Assembly (NCBI GenBank): GCA_947373075.1
Contig: CANBWF010000064.1
Location: forward strand, 1 to 7,751
Direction of reading: 5' to 3'
Source: Actinomycetota bacterium
GTDB taxonomy: Bacteria > Actinomycetota > Actinomycetes > S36-B12 > UBA5976
Length of the DNA stretch: 7,751 bases
The notes under the pieces were generated by a model. The model searched no databases and was not told the DNA's origin. It was given only the letters and a program-made list of their open reading frames with translations. The stretch's first letter is position 1. Each line of letters opens with the position of its first letter. This document shows positions 1 to 6,040 of this stretch, piece after piece. The translations under genes were made by a program, and so were the position numbers.

Positions 1-1436
1 CTGGCCGAAATGTATCTGATGTAGGTAGATTTCAAGCCAAATATGCTTCGCAGAGCCGAAGGGCTGATGTTGGGTGCAGCTGGTCGCAAAGTCGTTGGTA
101 TGGAGCTGATCACTGTGACCCGGCCAGCCGAGTCCACAACTGAGAGCTCGCTAACTGCTCCACTTGCGTAGTGGCTGGTTATCGAAAACGTTTCTACATC
201 TTTTACGTTAACGCCGGCCGCACGAAGTTTTCCGACAAGGTTTGCCTGTGTGATTGTTGAGGTCCACTTAGAGTTCGGGTTCGATGACTCTGTAGACCAA
301 TGGTCATCAACTTTTGTGAGCCACGGATAACCACTAGTTCCCCAAGCTTCATTGAGGGGTTGTGTGTAGCCACCAGTTGAAGAAGAGAAAAATGTTTCGA
401 TAACTTTGCCGTTGAATACCGCAACATTCGTTGTTGTTGCATCAACTGCTTGTACCCAATTAGTTCCAGCAGTCGCATATTCTTTTGCAAACCCAACAAA
501 ATTTTGATCAACGGTTGTGGCATAAATCTGGCACGCGCATTGACTTCGATACGGAGATTTCGGTTTTGCTTGATATTTAATGTAGGCATAAGAGCGACCA
601 GCAATAGCTTGAGCCTGGAGCGCAGCTGGTTTCCAGGATGAAGGCATCTCGCCAAGGCCATACAAATATTCATCGGTGAGACGAAGTGTATTTGTGATGT
701 TTAGTGTCCCACTTGCATAAGGCGAAATGGTTAGAGAGCCGTACTTAAATCTGTGCGAGCAATTATCAATGGCGCAAGTACCACCTAAGTTTGAAATTGC
801 GGTAGCACTTGAATTCGCAGAAGCGACGTTAGCAACTGTAGAGATCTTTGAGCCGCGTACTTGTTTGCCCCAAGTTATGGTGACAGTCGGCGCACTTATG
901 TTTTTCTTGTTTGCATCCTGATAAATTCCATTAGGTCCATAGGCGACTACTTGGTTGTTAACCACACCAAATGTGATAACTGTTTTTGGCACTACGGAAA
1001 TTTTTGCTGATCCCAGCATCACAGTCAGACCTTTGCCAGCTCCGCCTACGCTTTCACTGCGTAATGCGATGTACCGGCGATCATCACCTGTGCGATCTTG
1101 CAAAAGTCCGACTACGAGATTGCTTGGCATTGGCATTGGAGTTACCGATGCGCCAGGAAAATAATGTTCGATAATTTCATCGCCAGTGGCTCCGTCAGTA
1201 GCCATACCTTGGGCCCCGTATTGACTCAACCCAATACCGTGGCCGAAACCAGCTCCGTGGAATGCGAACGTTGCTGGGACTTGCTTGGTGCTACTACTGG
1301 GGCTCGGGCTAGGAGAGGCCGATGCACCTGTATGGATTTTGCCTGGAACTGCCTGCGCCCCTGCCGGCGCACTGGCCGTTGCACATAACGAGCAAAGCGC
1401 TATTCCTAGCGCAATTAGTCGTCGCGAAATAGACAT
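1..1436 (-). CDS. Secreted SpoIID/LytB-domain protein (C-terminus cut by the window edge)
   Basis: The frame is open from ATG at 1436 to the left edge: 478 codons, no stop and no frameshift. Residues 1-29 form a signal peptide (SISRR basic end, LIALGIALCSLCA core, likely cleavage after AGAQA). A Ser/Pro linker follows (about 38-50), then the GHG motif FHGAGFGHGIGLSQYGAQG (59-77). The SpoIID core holds GEMP (Glu263), PAALQAQAIAGRSYA, a Cys-x-Cys pair (C300, C302) and FFSSSTGG. In characterised SpoIID proteins the EMP glutamate is catalytic and the enzyme is a lytic transglycosylase cutting denuded peptidoglycan glycan strands. The Cys pair may bind zinc, as reported for clostridial SpoIID. The GHG motif precedes the core here, whereas in Bacillus SpoIID it follows it; I recall this order from other actinobacterial members. 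The segment RSIFGLKSTYIRYI near the edge resembles the end of the family domain, so little of that domain is probably missing. A role in wall remodelling is inferred. Family call is secure, substrate is not. Confidence 0.9.
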   Translation of the reverse strand, partial: MSISRRLIALGIALCSLCATASAPAGAQAVPGKIHTGASASPSPSPSSSTKQVPATFAFHGAGFGHGIGLSQYGAQGMATDGATGDEIIEHYFPGASVTPMPMPSNLVVGLLQDRTGDDRRYIALRSESVGGAGKGLTVMLGSAKISVVPKTVITFGVVNNQVVAYGPNGIYQDANKKNISAPTVTITWGKQVRGSKISTVANVASANSSATAISNLGGTCAIDNCSHRFKYGSLTISPYASGTLNITNTLRLTDEYLYGLGEMPSSWKPAALQAQAIAGRSYAYIKYQAKPKSPYRSQCACQIYATTVDQNFVGFAKEYATAGTNWVQAVDATTTNVAVFNGKVIETFFSSSTGGYTQPLNEAWGTSGYPWLTKVDDHWSTESSNPNSKWTSTITQANLVGKLRAAGVNVKDVETFSITSHYASGAVSELSVVDSAGRVTVISSIPTTLRPAAPNISPSALRSIFGLKSTYIRYISA

Positions 1437-1439
1437 AAT

Positions 1440-1445
1440 CCCTTT
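1440..1445 (-). promoter_or_regulatory. Ribosome binding site of the SpoIID/LytB gene
   Basis: On the minus strand AAAGGG lies 3 bases before the ATG at 1436. This supports that ATG over an in-frame GTG about 18 codons upstream, which would also displace the signal peptide from the N-terminus. Confidence 0.6.
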
Positions 1446-1497
1446 ACTGGCAGTGGCTGGAGAAGAACTGCTCGCACTTGAAAGTAACACATTTCTG

Positions 1498-1556
1498 CCC
1501 GAACTCTTGGTTACCTAATCCTTATGTTTTACAAATTCTTAACTACCGAGTTCGGG
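1498..1556. repeat. Perfect 9-bp inverted repeat, arms 41 bases apart
   Basis: CCCGAACTC (1498-1506) is the exact reverse complement of GAGTTCGGG (1548-1556). With a two-base bulge (TT), GGT (1509-1511) could also pair with ACC (1545-1547). The loop is AT-rich and no T tract follows on either strand, so this is not a terminator. It could be paired half-sites for a regulator of the divergent promoters, or a leader hairpin. Function is unknown. Confidence 0.45.
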
Positions 1557-1657
1557 TAATCGGGTGCTTTAATGGTGACCTACGATAAAGATAGGTAAGT
1601 AACTGATTTATCTTCGGATTTTCAGCCAGTGCCAAATCAAGGACACAACGTCAAGCC

Positions 1658-1663
1658 AAAGGA
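1658..1663 (+). promoter_or_regulatory. Ribosome binding site of secA
   Basis: AAAGGA sits 6 bases before the GTG at 1670. This supports the GTG as the real start, together with the family-like N-terminus MKLVDKLLRAGEGKMIRTLE that follows. Confidence 0.7.
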
Positions 1664-1669
1664 CTTCAA

Positions 1670-4390
1670 GTGAAATTAGTAGACAAGTTACTGCGTGCCG
1701 GTGAAGGCAAAATGATACGCACACTTGAGTCCGTGGCTAAGCAAGTAAATGCAATCGAAGAGCACATCAGTTCTCTAACTGATGAAGAACTGCGTGGCAT
1801 GACCACTGAATTCAAAGAACGTTTGACACAAGGTGAGTCACTGGACGATTTGATGGCGGAAGCTTTCGCAGTAGTTCGTGAGGCAGCAAAGCGCACACTT
1901 GGTCAACGCCATTACGACGTTCAGCTTATGGGTGGAGCAGCGCTGCACCTGGGCAACATTGCTGAGATGCGAACTGGTGAAGGAAAGACTCTAGTTTCAA
2001 CCTTGCCTGCATATTTGAATGCTTTATCTGGCAAAGGCGTACACGTTGTTACTGTCAACGACTACCTTGCCGAGCGTGACTCGCAATGGATGGGCCGGGT
2101 TCATAGATTTCTTGGGCTAACTGTTGGTTGCATCCTGGCAGATATGACACCGCAGGAACGTCGAGTCGCATATGATGCGGACATTACTTACGGCACCAAT
2201 AATGAATTTGGCTTCGACTATTTGCGCGACAACATGGCTTGGGATCCAGAATCACGAGTACATCGTGGCTACAACTTCGCAGTAGTCGATGAAGTTGACT
2301 CGATTTTGATTGACGAAGCTCGTACTCCGTTGATTATCAGTGGTCCAGCCGATTTACCGACCAAGTGGTACACCGATTTTGCTCGCTTAGTACCGCGTCT
2401 AGTTCGCGAACAGGACTATGACGTCGATGAGAAGAAGCGCACTGTTGGCATTCTTGAATCTGGTGTGGAGAAAGTTGAAAATTGGCTTGGCATAGATAAT
2501 CTTTACGAATCTGCAAACACTCCACTTGTCGGATATTTGAATAATGCGCTGAAGGCAGAAAACTTATTCAAACGTGATCGCGACTATGTCGTTATGCAGG
2601 GTGAAGTTTTAATTGTTGATGAGCACACGGGCCGTATTTTGTCGGGCCGTCGCTACAACGAAGGTATGCATCAAGCAATTGAAGCTAAAGAAGGCGTAGA
2701 GATTCAAAATGAGAATCAAACCCTTGCGACCGTGACTTTGCAGAACTATTTCCGCATGTACGAAAAGCTTTCAGGCATGACTGGTACAGCAATGACTGAA
2801 GCTGCGGAATTTAATCAGATTTACAAATTGAATGTATTGCCGATTCCAACCAATAAGCCGATGCTTCGTGTAGATCAGTCCGACCTTGTGTACCGGAGCG
2901 AACAAGCAAAATACACCGCTGTCATCGATGACATTGTCGAGCGCAATAAGGCCGGACAGCCAGTACTAGTTGGCACCACCAGTGTTGAAAAGAGTGAGTT
3001 GATTTCCGGCTTACTTACCCGGGTTGGTATAAAGCACGAAGTTTTGAATGCAAAACAACATGCTCGCGAAGCAAGTATTGTTGCGGAAGCGGGCCGCAAG
3101 GGTGCAGTAACAGTTGCAACCAACATGGCAGGCCGAGGTACCGACATTATTTTGGGCGGTAACCCAGAGTTTCGCGCTGCTACCGCTTTGGAAAAGCAGG
3201 GCCTAAGCCCAGTGGAAAATCCTGCCGAATACGAAGCCGCTTGGCCCGCTGCTCTTGCTGCTGCCAAGAGCGCAGTCGCTTCAGAACATGAAGAAGTTGT
3301 AGCTGCCGGTGGTCTATATGTTCTTGGTACTGAGCGTCACGAGTCGCGCCGTATCGATAATCAGTTGCGTGGTCGTTCCGGACGTCAGGGTGACCCTGGC
3401 GAAACCCGCTTCTACTTATCCCTCGAAGATGACTTGATGCGCCTCTTCCAAGGCGAACGCGTTAATGGCTTCTTGCAACGTTTCAATGTTCCAGATGATG
3501 TGCCAATTGAAGCTGGCATGGTGACCAAAGCGATTTTGTCTGCACAAACTCAGTTCGAGGCGCAGAACTTTGAAATTCGTAAAAATGTTTTGAAGTACGA
3601 CGAAGTTTTAAACCTACAGCGCAAAGTTGTTTATGCTGAGCGTGCTCAGTTACTCGATGGTGATGATGTTCAAGATCAAATCTTGAGCTTTGTTGATGAC
3701 ACGGTAGCTGCCTACATCAAAGAGGCAACCGCTGAAGGTTATCCCGAAGATTGGGACTTGGAAACTCTTTGGACAGCGTTAGGCACGCTTTACCCAGTTG
3801 GAATTACTCTGGAAAATCTGATTGCTGAATCTGGCGGCGATGTTGCTTCGCTTGACGGCGAATACATTTTGGAAACCGTGCTCGAAGATGTGCACAAGGC
3901 ATACGAAAGTCGGGAAACTGAACTTTCTGCGCCTGCAATGCGTCAGCTTGAACGAAACGTAGTTCTCAGCGTGCTAGATCGCAAGTGGCGTGAACATCTT
4001 TATGAGATGGACTATCTACAAGAAGGTATCGGTCTGCGAGCAATGGCTCAGCGTGATCCACTTGTTGAATATCAACGTGAAGGTTACGACCTATTCGTTG
4101 CCATGATGGATTCCATTAAGGAAGAAACAGTTGGCTTCGTTTTCAACGCAGAAGTTGATGTTGAAATTGCTACAGATGACAATGATGAACCAGTTAGTTT
4201 GCTTAAGGGTACGCCAGCACCAGCTGCGAGCCGGCCACTGACTTACTCAGCACCAAGCGAGACTGGGGAAGTTGTAGCTAAAGCTGCTCCTGGCTCAGAT
4301 GCGTTTGCAAATGTGGGTCGTAACGATGAGTGCCCTTGTGGTTCCGGTTTGAAGTACAAGAAGTGTCACGGAAGCCCAAACCAGCGTTAA
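1670..4390 (+). CDS. secA: SecA, preprotein translocase ATPase subunit
   Basis: SecA is the cytoplasmic, membrane-associated motor that pushes unfolded preproteins through SecYEG by ATP hydrolysis. This 906-residue protein is full length; mycobacterial SecA1 is slightly longer. Visible motifs in order: Walker A with MRTGEGKT (100-107), TVNDYLAERD (128-137), TYGTNNEFGFDYLRDNM (173-189), the DEVD box in VVDEVDSILIDEARTP (205-220), VDEHTGR (316-322) at the end of the preprotein cross-linking domain, TGTAMTE from 371, TNMAGRGTDIILGG from 484, and the arginine-finger motif RRIDNQLRGRSGRQGD (560-575). A variable linker (about 830-880) leads to a C-terminal zinc-binding tail with C888, C890, C899 and H900, the SecB/ribosome-binding type of tail. 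All catalytic motifs look intact, so this is the housekeeping SecA rather than an accessory SecA2, which usually lacks this tail. It starts with GTG after AAAGGA. Its TAA abuts the stop codon of the convergent gene with no base between. Confidence 0.99.
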   Translation: MKLVDKLLRAGEGKMIRTLESVAKQVNAIEEHISSLTDEELRGMTTEFKERLTQGESLDDLMAEAFAVVREAAKRTLGQRHYDVQLMGGAALHLGNIAEMRTGEGKTLVSTLPAYLNALSGKGVHVVTVNDYLAERDSQWMGRVHRFLGLTVGCILADMTPQERRVAYDADITYGTNNEFGFDYLRDNMAWDPESRVHRGYNFAVVDEVDSILIDEARTPLIISGPADLPTKWYTDFARLVPRLVREQDYDVDEKKRTVGILESGVEKVENWLGIDNLYESANTPLVGYLNNALKAENLFKRDRDYVVMQGEVLIVDEHTGRILSGRRYNEGMHQAIEAKEGVEIQNENQTLATVTLQNYFRMYEKLSGMTGTAMTEAAEFNQIYKLNVLPIPTNKPMLRVDQSDLVYRSEQAKYTAVIDDIVERNKAGQPVLVGTTSVEKSELISGLLTRVGIKHEVLNAKQHAREASIVAEAGRKGAVTVATNMAGRGTDIILGGNPEFRAATALEKQGLSPVENPAEYEAAWPAALAAAKSAVASEHEEVVAAGGLYVLGTERHESRRIDNQLRGRSGRQGDPGETRFYLSLEDDLMRLFQGERVNGFLQRFNVPDDVPIEAGMVTKAILSAQTQFEAQNFEIRKNVLKYDEVLNLQRKVVYAERAQLLDGDDVQDQILSFVDDTVAAYIKEATAEGYPEDWDLETLWTALGTLYPVGITLENLIAESGGDVASLDGEYILETVLEDVHKAYESRETELSAPAMRQLERNVVLSVLDRKWREHLYEMDYLQEGIGLRAMAQRDPLVEYQREGYDLFVAMMDSIKEETVGFVFNAEVDVEIATDDNDEPVSLLKGTPAPAASRPLTYSAPSETGEVVAKAAPGSDAFANVGRNDECPCGSGLKYKKCHGSPNQR

Positions 4391-4918
4391 TCACATTCCC
4401 CATGTGAGTTGCGTGGCTCGCCACCTGCCATCAATACCTTCAAGTCGCATTGCGAGTGCATAACAACGATTTGGTGTGCCAAAAACGGCGCATACTTCTG
4501 CGACTCCATCATCGGGTTCCGATACGTGGACACTGCGCACGATTAATCGGCGCATGTCATGTGCATAAATGTGGTTCTTTACTTGATTCAAAACTTCAAT
4601 TGTCAACCATCGAGTCAGTTGAGTAGCTGGGCGTACGCCATTCATAACTTCAACAAGTCCGTGTACTAGGCGGATGGACCATTGATGCGCCGATGGCAAG
4701 TCAGATTTTGAGGTATGCCGATGTTCACTTTCATCGAGCGCCACCAAATGCGGCACCGGTGGCGCATAAGCTAATGCGCTGCTGCCATTAACTGGAGCCC
4801 ATTCAAGGGGCAGAGTTTCAAAAACTTTTGGTTTACGGTGTTTTTCAAGATCAATAACTTGTGCAATATCTGCCATTAGATTTTCGGCGTGAGCGCTGTG
4901 ATTATTTCTAGCAACCAT
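4391..4918 (-). CDS. Rv3235-family conserved actinobacterial protein
   Basis: This 175-residue protein resembles the actinobacterial Rv3235 family (DUF6459-type), recognised from memory. The N-terminal 75 residues are low in conservation and probably disordered. The conserved block covers about 79-173: a helix with HGLVEVMNGVRPATQLTRWLT, then strands with VRSVHVSEPDDGVAEVCAVF and the final LEGIDGRWRATQL. The layout resembles a small alpha+beta fold of the SnoaL/NTF2 kind, which is inference only. No signal peptide or membrane helix is seen, so it should be cytoplasmic. The function of the family is not established; members commonly lie next to secA. I chose ATG 4918 because AGGGGGA stands 3 bases before it. 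A longer reading from TTG at 4939 adds seven residues encoded by that same Shine-Dalgarno region and is unlikely. The gene is convergent with secA and divergent from the 188-residue gene. Confidence 0.85.
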   Translation of the reverse strand: MVARNNHSAHAENLMADIAQVIDLEKHRKPKVFETLPLEWAPVNGSSALAYAPPVPHLVALDESEHRHTSKSDLPSAHQWSIRLVHGLVEVMNGVRPATQLTRWLTIEVLNQVKNHIYAHDMRRLIVRSVHVSEPDDGVAEVCAVFGTPNRCYALAMRLEGIDGRWRATQLTWGM

Positions 4919-4921
4919 GAT

Positions 4922-4928
4922 TCCCCCT
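4922..4928 (-). promoter_or_regulatory. Strong ribosome binding site deciding the start of the Rv3235-family gene
   Basis: On the minus strand AGGGGGA is followed by ATC and then ATG at 4918. This rules in ATG 4918 over TTG 4939, which lies upstream of the Shine-Dalgarno sequence itself. Confidence 0.75.
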
Positions 4929-4978
4929 GAAACTTTCAATTACATTGCGTAGCCTGCAGTTGCTTTTGCCTGCTTCAC

Positions 4979-5029
4979 GTAAGTAACAGGTAGTTTTTAT
5001 ACCCCCGAACTGCCTGTTACTAACTTTTT
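4979..5029 (+). terminator. Large hairpin with T tract (candidate intrinsic terminator or operator)
   Basis: AGTAACAGGTAGTT (4982-4995) pairs with AACTGCCTGTTACT (5008-5021) over 14 positions with one G-T wobble and a 12-base loop. Beyond an A-A mismatch, two more pairs extend it to 4979 and 5024. On the plus strand five T's (5025-5029) follow at once, as in a rho-independent terminator. The stem is only moderately GC-rich and actinobacterial intrinsic terminators often have poor T tracts. No plus-strand gene ends just upstream. The nearest is secA, about 590 bases back, so it would end secA read-through that crosses the whole opposing gene. Alternatively it is a protein-binding palindrome between divergent promoters. 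Confidence 0.5.
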
Positions 5030-5145
5030 AAATCAGTAATTTGGGGTTGTCAATAGTCAAAATCCTTTCTGGGTATTTCCTGTGGATAATGCAATAGTGT
5101 TGCAAATTTGGCTGATACTTGAAAGAAATATCGATTTGGTAAGCG

Positions 5146-5712
5146 GTGGATAAATTGGCCCAAAAACCCGAACAATCAGAAACCGGTTTGTTATCCGAAT
5201 TCCAACAAGTTGTGCAGTCGGCTAATCACAAACTACTTCGCGAACTTCAACTAGAGGATGACGCGCAGGTACTAGAGAATGTTCGATTTGAAACAGCTGC
5301 GGCCTCGTGGCTAGATCGTCTGCCTAACTCAGGAACAAACATCTCCATTGCAACAGCCCATCCTGAATGCGAATATATAAATGGCAGCCTATTGATCGCG
5401 AATGCCGGAGTAGTTGTCTTAGTAGCCGATACGCATAGATTTATTTTTTTCAATTCACAAATCGTTTGGCTAGCTGGCTTACAGACGAAAATGCATGGTG
5501 GGAAAGGTAATCCACTTGACCCGTTTGCTTTGCAACTGTTGTTGCAAGATTTAGTCGATCAACAAAGTATTGATTCTTGGTTTATTAATGGCGGTAAAAC
5601 TCTTACTGGGAAGCTGGCACGTATTTTTCGCGATTCGGTTGAATTGGTAATCGACAAGAATTTAATAACTCTAAAACTTGATCAAGTAATTGCAGTGCGA
5701 TCAAAGATCTGA
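5146..5712 (+). CDS. Conserved actinobacterial hypothetical protein with possible Sm-like C-terminal barrel
   Basis: This 188-residue cytoplasmic protein has no signal peptide or clear membrane segment. The N-terminal third is polar and helical (about 1-60). The middle (about 75-120) alternates hydrophobic strands such as NGSLLIANAGVVVLV and HRFIFFNSQIVWLAGL. The C-terminal 50 residues, from SWFINGGKTLTGKLARIFRDS to LDQVIAVRS, look like a short five-stranded barrel of the Sm/LSm kind. The layout matches a family I recall from Actinobacteria, often labelled 'FIS family transcriptional regulator' although no FIS-type HTH is visible; that label should not be copied. The function is unknown. GTG 5146 lacks a clear Shine-Dalgarno sequence. 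TTG at 5155 has GGTGGA (5145-5150) four bases upstream and is a credible alternative that removes three residues. The stop lies one base from the stop of the convergent HTH gene. Confidence 0.75.
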   Translation: MDKLAQKPEQSETGLLSEFQQVVQSANHKLLRELQLEDDAQVLENVRFETAAASWLDRLPNSGTNISIATAHPECEYINGSLLIANAGVVVLVADTHRFIFFNSQIVWLAGLQTKMHGGKGNPLDPFALQLLLQDLVDQQSIDSWFINGGKTLTGKLARIFRDSVELVIDKNLITLKLDQVIAVRSKI

Positions 5713-5713
5713 A

Positions 5714-5941
5714 CTACCTAGGGTGACTCTTCAAAAACTCTGCTGTTCGTTGGTATTGATTTGAAATGTATTTTTCAAGTTCAGTCGCTTCCACCCGCCA
5801 CTGGCCCCGAACACCAATTTTTATCGCAGGCAAATCACCCGAGCGAACCAATGCATATACCTGTGCCGGCGCAATGTTAAGAATGTTTGCCACATCTGCG
5901 AGCGTGATGAACCTAGTTGTCACTTGATGATGATTACCCAT
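5714..5941 (-). CDS. Small excisionase/MerR-like helix-turn-helix DNA-binding protein
   Basis: This 75-residue protein is almost entirely a winged HTH of the excisionase/MerR-like (HTH_17) type. ITLADVANILNIAPAQVYALVR (about 12-33) gives the two HTH helices. SGDLPAIKIGVRGQWRV gives the turn and wing, including the G-Q-W-R-V motif typical of these proteins, and TELEKYISNQYQRTAEF is the closing helix. Despite the excisionase name no integrase or attachment site is nearby. Chromosomal actinobacterial members of this type, such as BldC-like proteins, act as transcription regulators, so a regulatory role is likely but its targets are unknown. I start it at ATG 5941 because the longer frame to 6070 would run antisense through the start of the SAF gene and shows no family resemblance. 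No Shine-Dalgarno sequence precedes 5941; GTG 5923 is an alternative, or the mRNA is nearly leaderless. Inverted repeats directly upstream suggest autoregulation. Confidence 0.85.
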   Translation of the reverse strand: MGNHHQVTTRFITLADVANILNIAPAQVYALVRSGDLPAIKIGVRGQWRVEATELEKYISNQYQRTAEFLKSHPR

Positions 5942-5943
5942 GA

Positions 5944-5958
5944 ATGCAAAAAATGCAT
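5944..5958. repeat. Inverted repeat ATGCA-N5-TGCAT
   Basis: ATGCA (5944-5948) and TGCAT (5954-5958) are perfect inverted copies around AAAAA. It begins 3 bases upstream of the HTH start codon, where a bound protein would block transcription or translation start of that gene. Confidence 0.45.
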
Positions 5959-5973
5959 CTTGTTTTCCACAAG
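5959..5973. repeat. Inverted repeat CTTGT-N5-ACAAG
   Basis: CTTGT (5959-5963) and ACAAG (5969-5973) are perfect inverted copies around TTTCC. It directly abuts the previous repeat and has the same 5-5-5 geometry with a different sequence. It covers part of the only -10-like hexamer seen for the HTH gene. Confidence 0.4.
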
Positions 5974-5990
5974 TTAGTAATTGCCCTAGC

Positions 5991-6017
5991 GATGTTCTAC
6001 GTGAGTGTGTGAACATC
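5991..6017. repeat. Perfect 7-bp inverted repeat GATGTTC-N13-GAACATC
   Basis: GATGTTC (5991-5997) and GAACATC (6011-6017) match perfectly across a 13-base spacer, 23 bases before the start of the SAF gene. No T tract follows, so a terminator is unlikely. An operator or a leader hairpin upstream of the ribosome binding site would both fit. Confidence 0.45.
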
Positions 6018-6029
6018 AACACAAGTTGC

Positions 6030-6038
6030 AAGGGGGAG
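6030..6038 (+). promoter_or_regulatory. Strong ribosome binding site deciding the start of the SAF gene
   Basis: AAGGGGGAG lies 2 bases before ATG 6041. This selects ATG 6041 over the upstream in-frame GTG at 6005, whose 12 extra codons include the Shine-Dalgarno sequence itself. Confidence 0.8.
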
Positions 6039-6040
6039 CA

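Larger units (their letters stand above)
1437..1669. other. Divergent spacer between the SpoIID/LytB gene and secA
   Basis: This 233-base spacer must contain the promoters of both divergent genes, but I could not find a convincing -35/-10 pair on either strand. Candidate -10-like hexamers are TACGAT (1581-1586) on the plus strand and an AT-rich stretch around 1520-1545 for the minus strand. It contains the 1498-1556 inverted repeat and a smaller one, ACCTA (1578-1582) with TAGGT (1592-1596). I see no credible small gene in it. Confidence 0.5.
4919..5145. other. Divergent spacer between the Rv3235-family gene and the 188-residue gene
   Basis: This 227-base AT-rich spacer holds the start signals of both neighbours and a large hairpin (4979-5029). 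For the plus-strand gene, possible promoter pieces are TTGTCA (5047-5052) and GATAAT (5085-5090), but their spacing does not fit a single sigma-70 type promoter, so no promoter is assigned. No small open reading frame with a ribosome binding site is apparent. Confidence 0.4.
5942..6040. promoter_or_regulatory. Divergent control region between the HTH gene and the SAF/CpaE-like operon
   Basis: Both the minus-strand HTH gene and the plus-strand SAF gene must start transcription in these 99 bases. Much of the region consists of inverted repeats (5944-5958, 5959-5973, 5991-6017). A weak -10-like TAACTT for the HTH gene reads on the minus strand at 5971-5976. No good plus-strand promoter was recognised. 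The placement makes the HTH protein a plausible regulator of both directions; this is inference. Confidence 0.45.

Noticed and set aside
271..280. GAGTTCGGGT repeated at 271-280 and 1547-1557 region (considered as a repeated regulator site)
   Set aside because: The first copy is coding sequence in the SpoIID/LytB gene, and a 10-base match is expected by chance in a window of this size.
203..673. 156-codon minus-strand frame inside the SpoIID/LytB gene
   Set aside because: It lies in a different frame of the same strand as the longer gene, whose frame carries the signal peptide and all SpoIID motifs. It has no recognisable domain.
727..1518. Several plus-strand frames of 60-96 codons opposite the SpoIID/LytB gene
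   Set aside because: They overlap each other and are antisense to a well-supported gene, with no ribosome binding sites or family resemblance.
2875..3267. 130-codon minus-strand frame inside secA
   Set aside because: Composition (Ala, Ser, Arg, Pro rich) is typical of antisense reading of a coding region, and secA is certain here.
4391..4407. Inverted repeat TCACAT-N5-ATGTGA just after the secA stop, considered as a bidirectional terminator
   Set aside because: The stem is only 6 bp and AT-rich, no T tract follows on either strand, and it is part of the final codons of the opposing gene.
4413..4424. GTGGC-TC-GCCAC palindrome near the end of the Rv3235-family gene
   Set aside because: It is short, within conserved coding sequence (GRWRAT region), and lacks a T tract, so it is explained by coding.
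5714..5941. HTH protein as a phage or integrative-element excisionase
   Set aside because: There is no integrase, attachment repeat or composition change nearby, and it sits among conserved chromosomal genes. The excisionase-like fold is common to chromosomal regulators.
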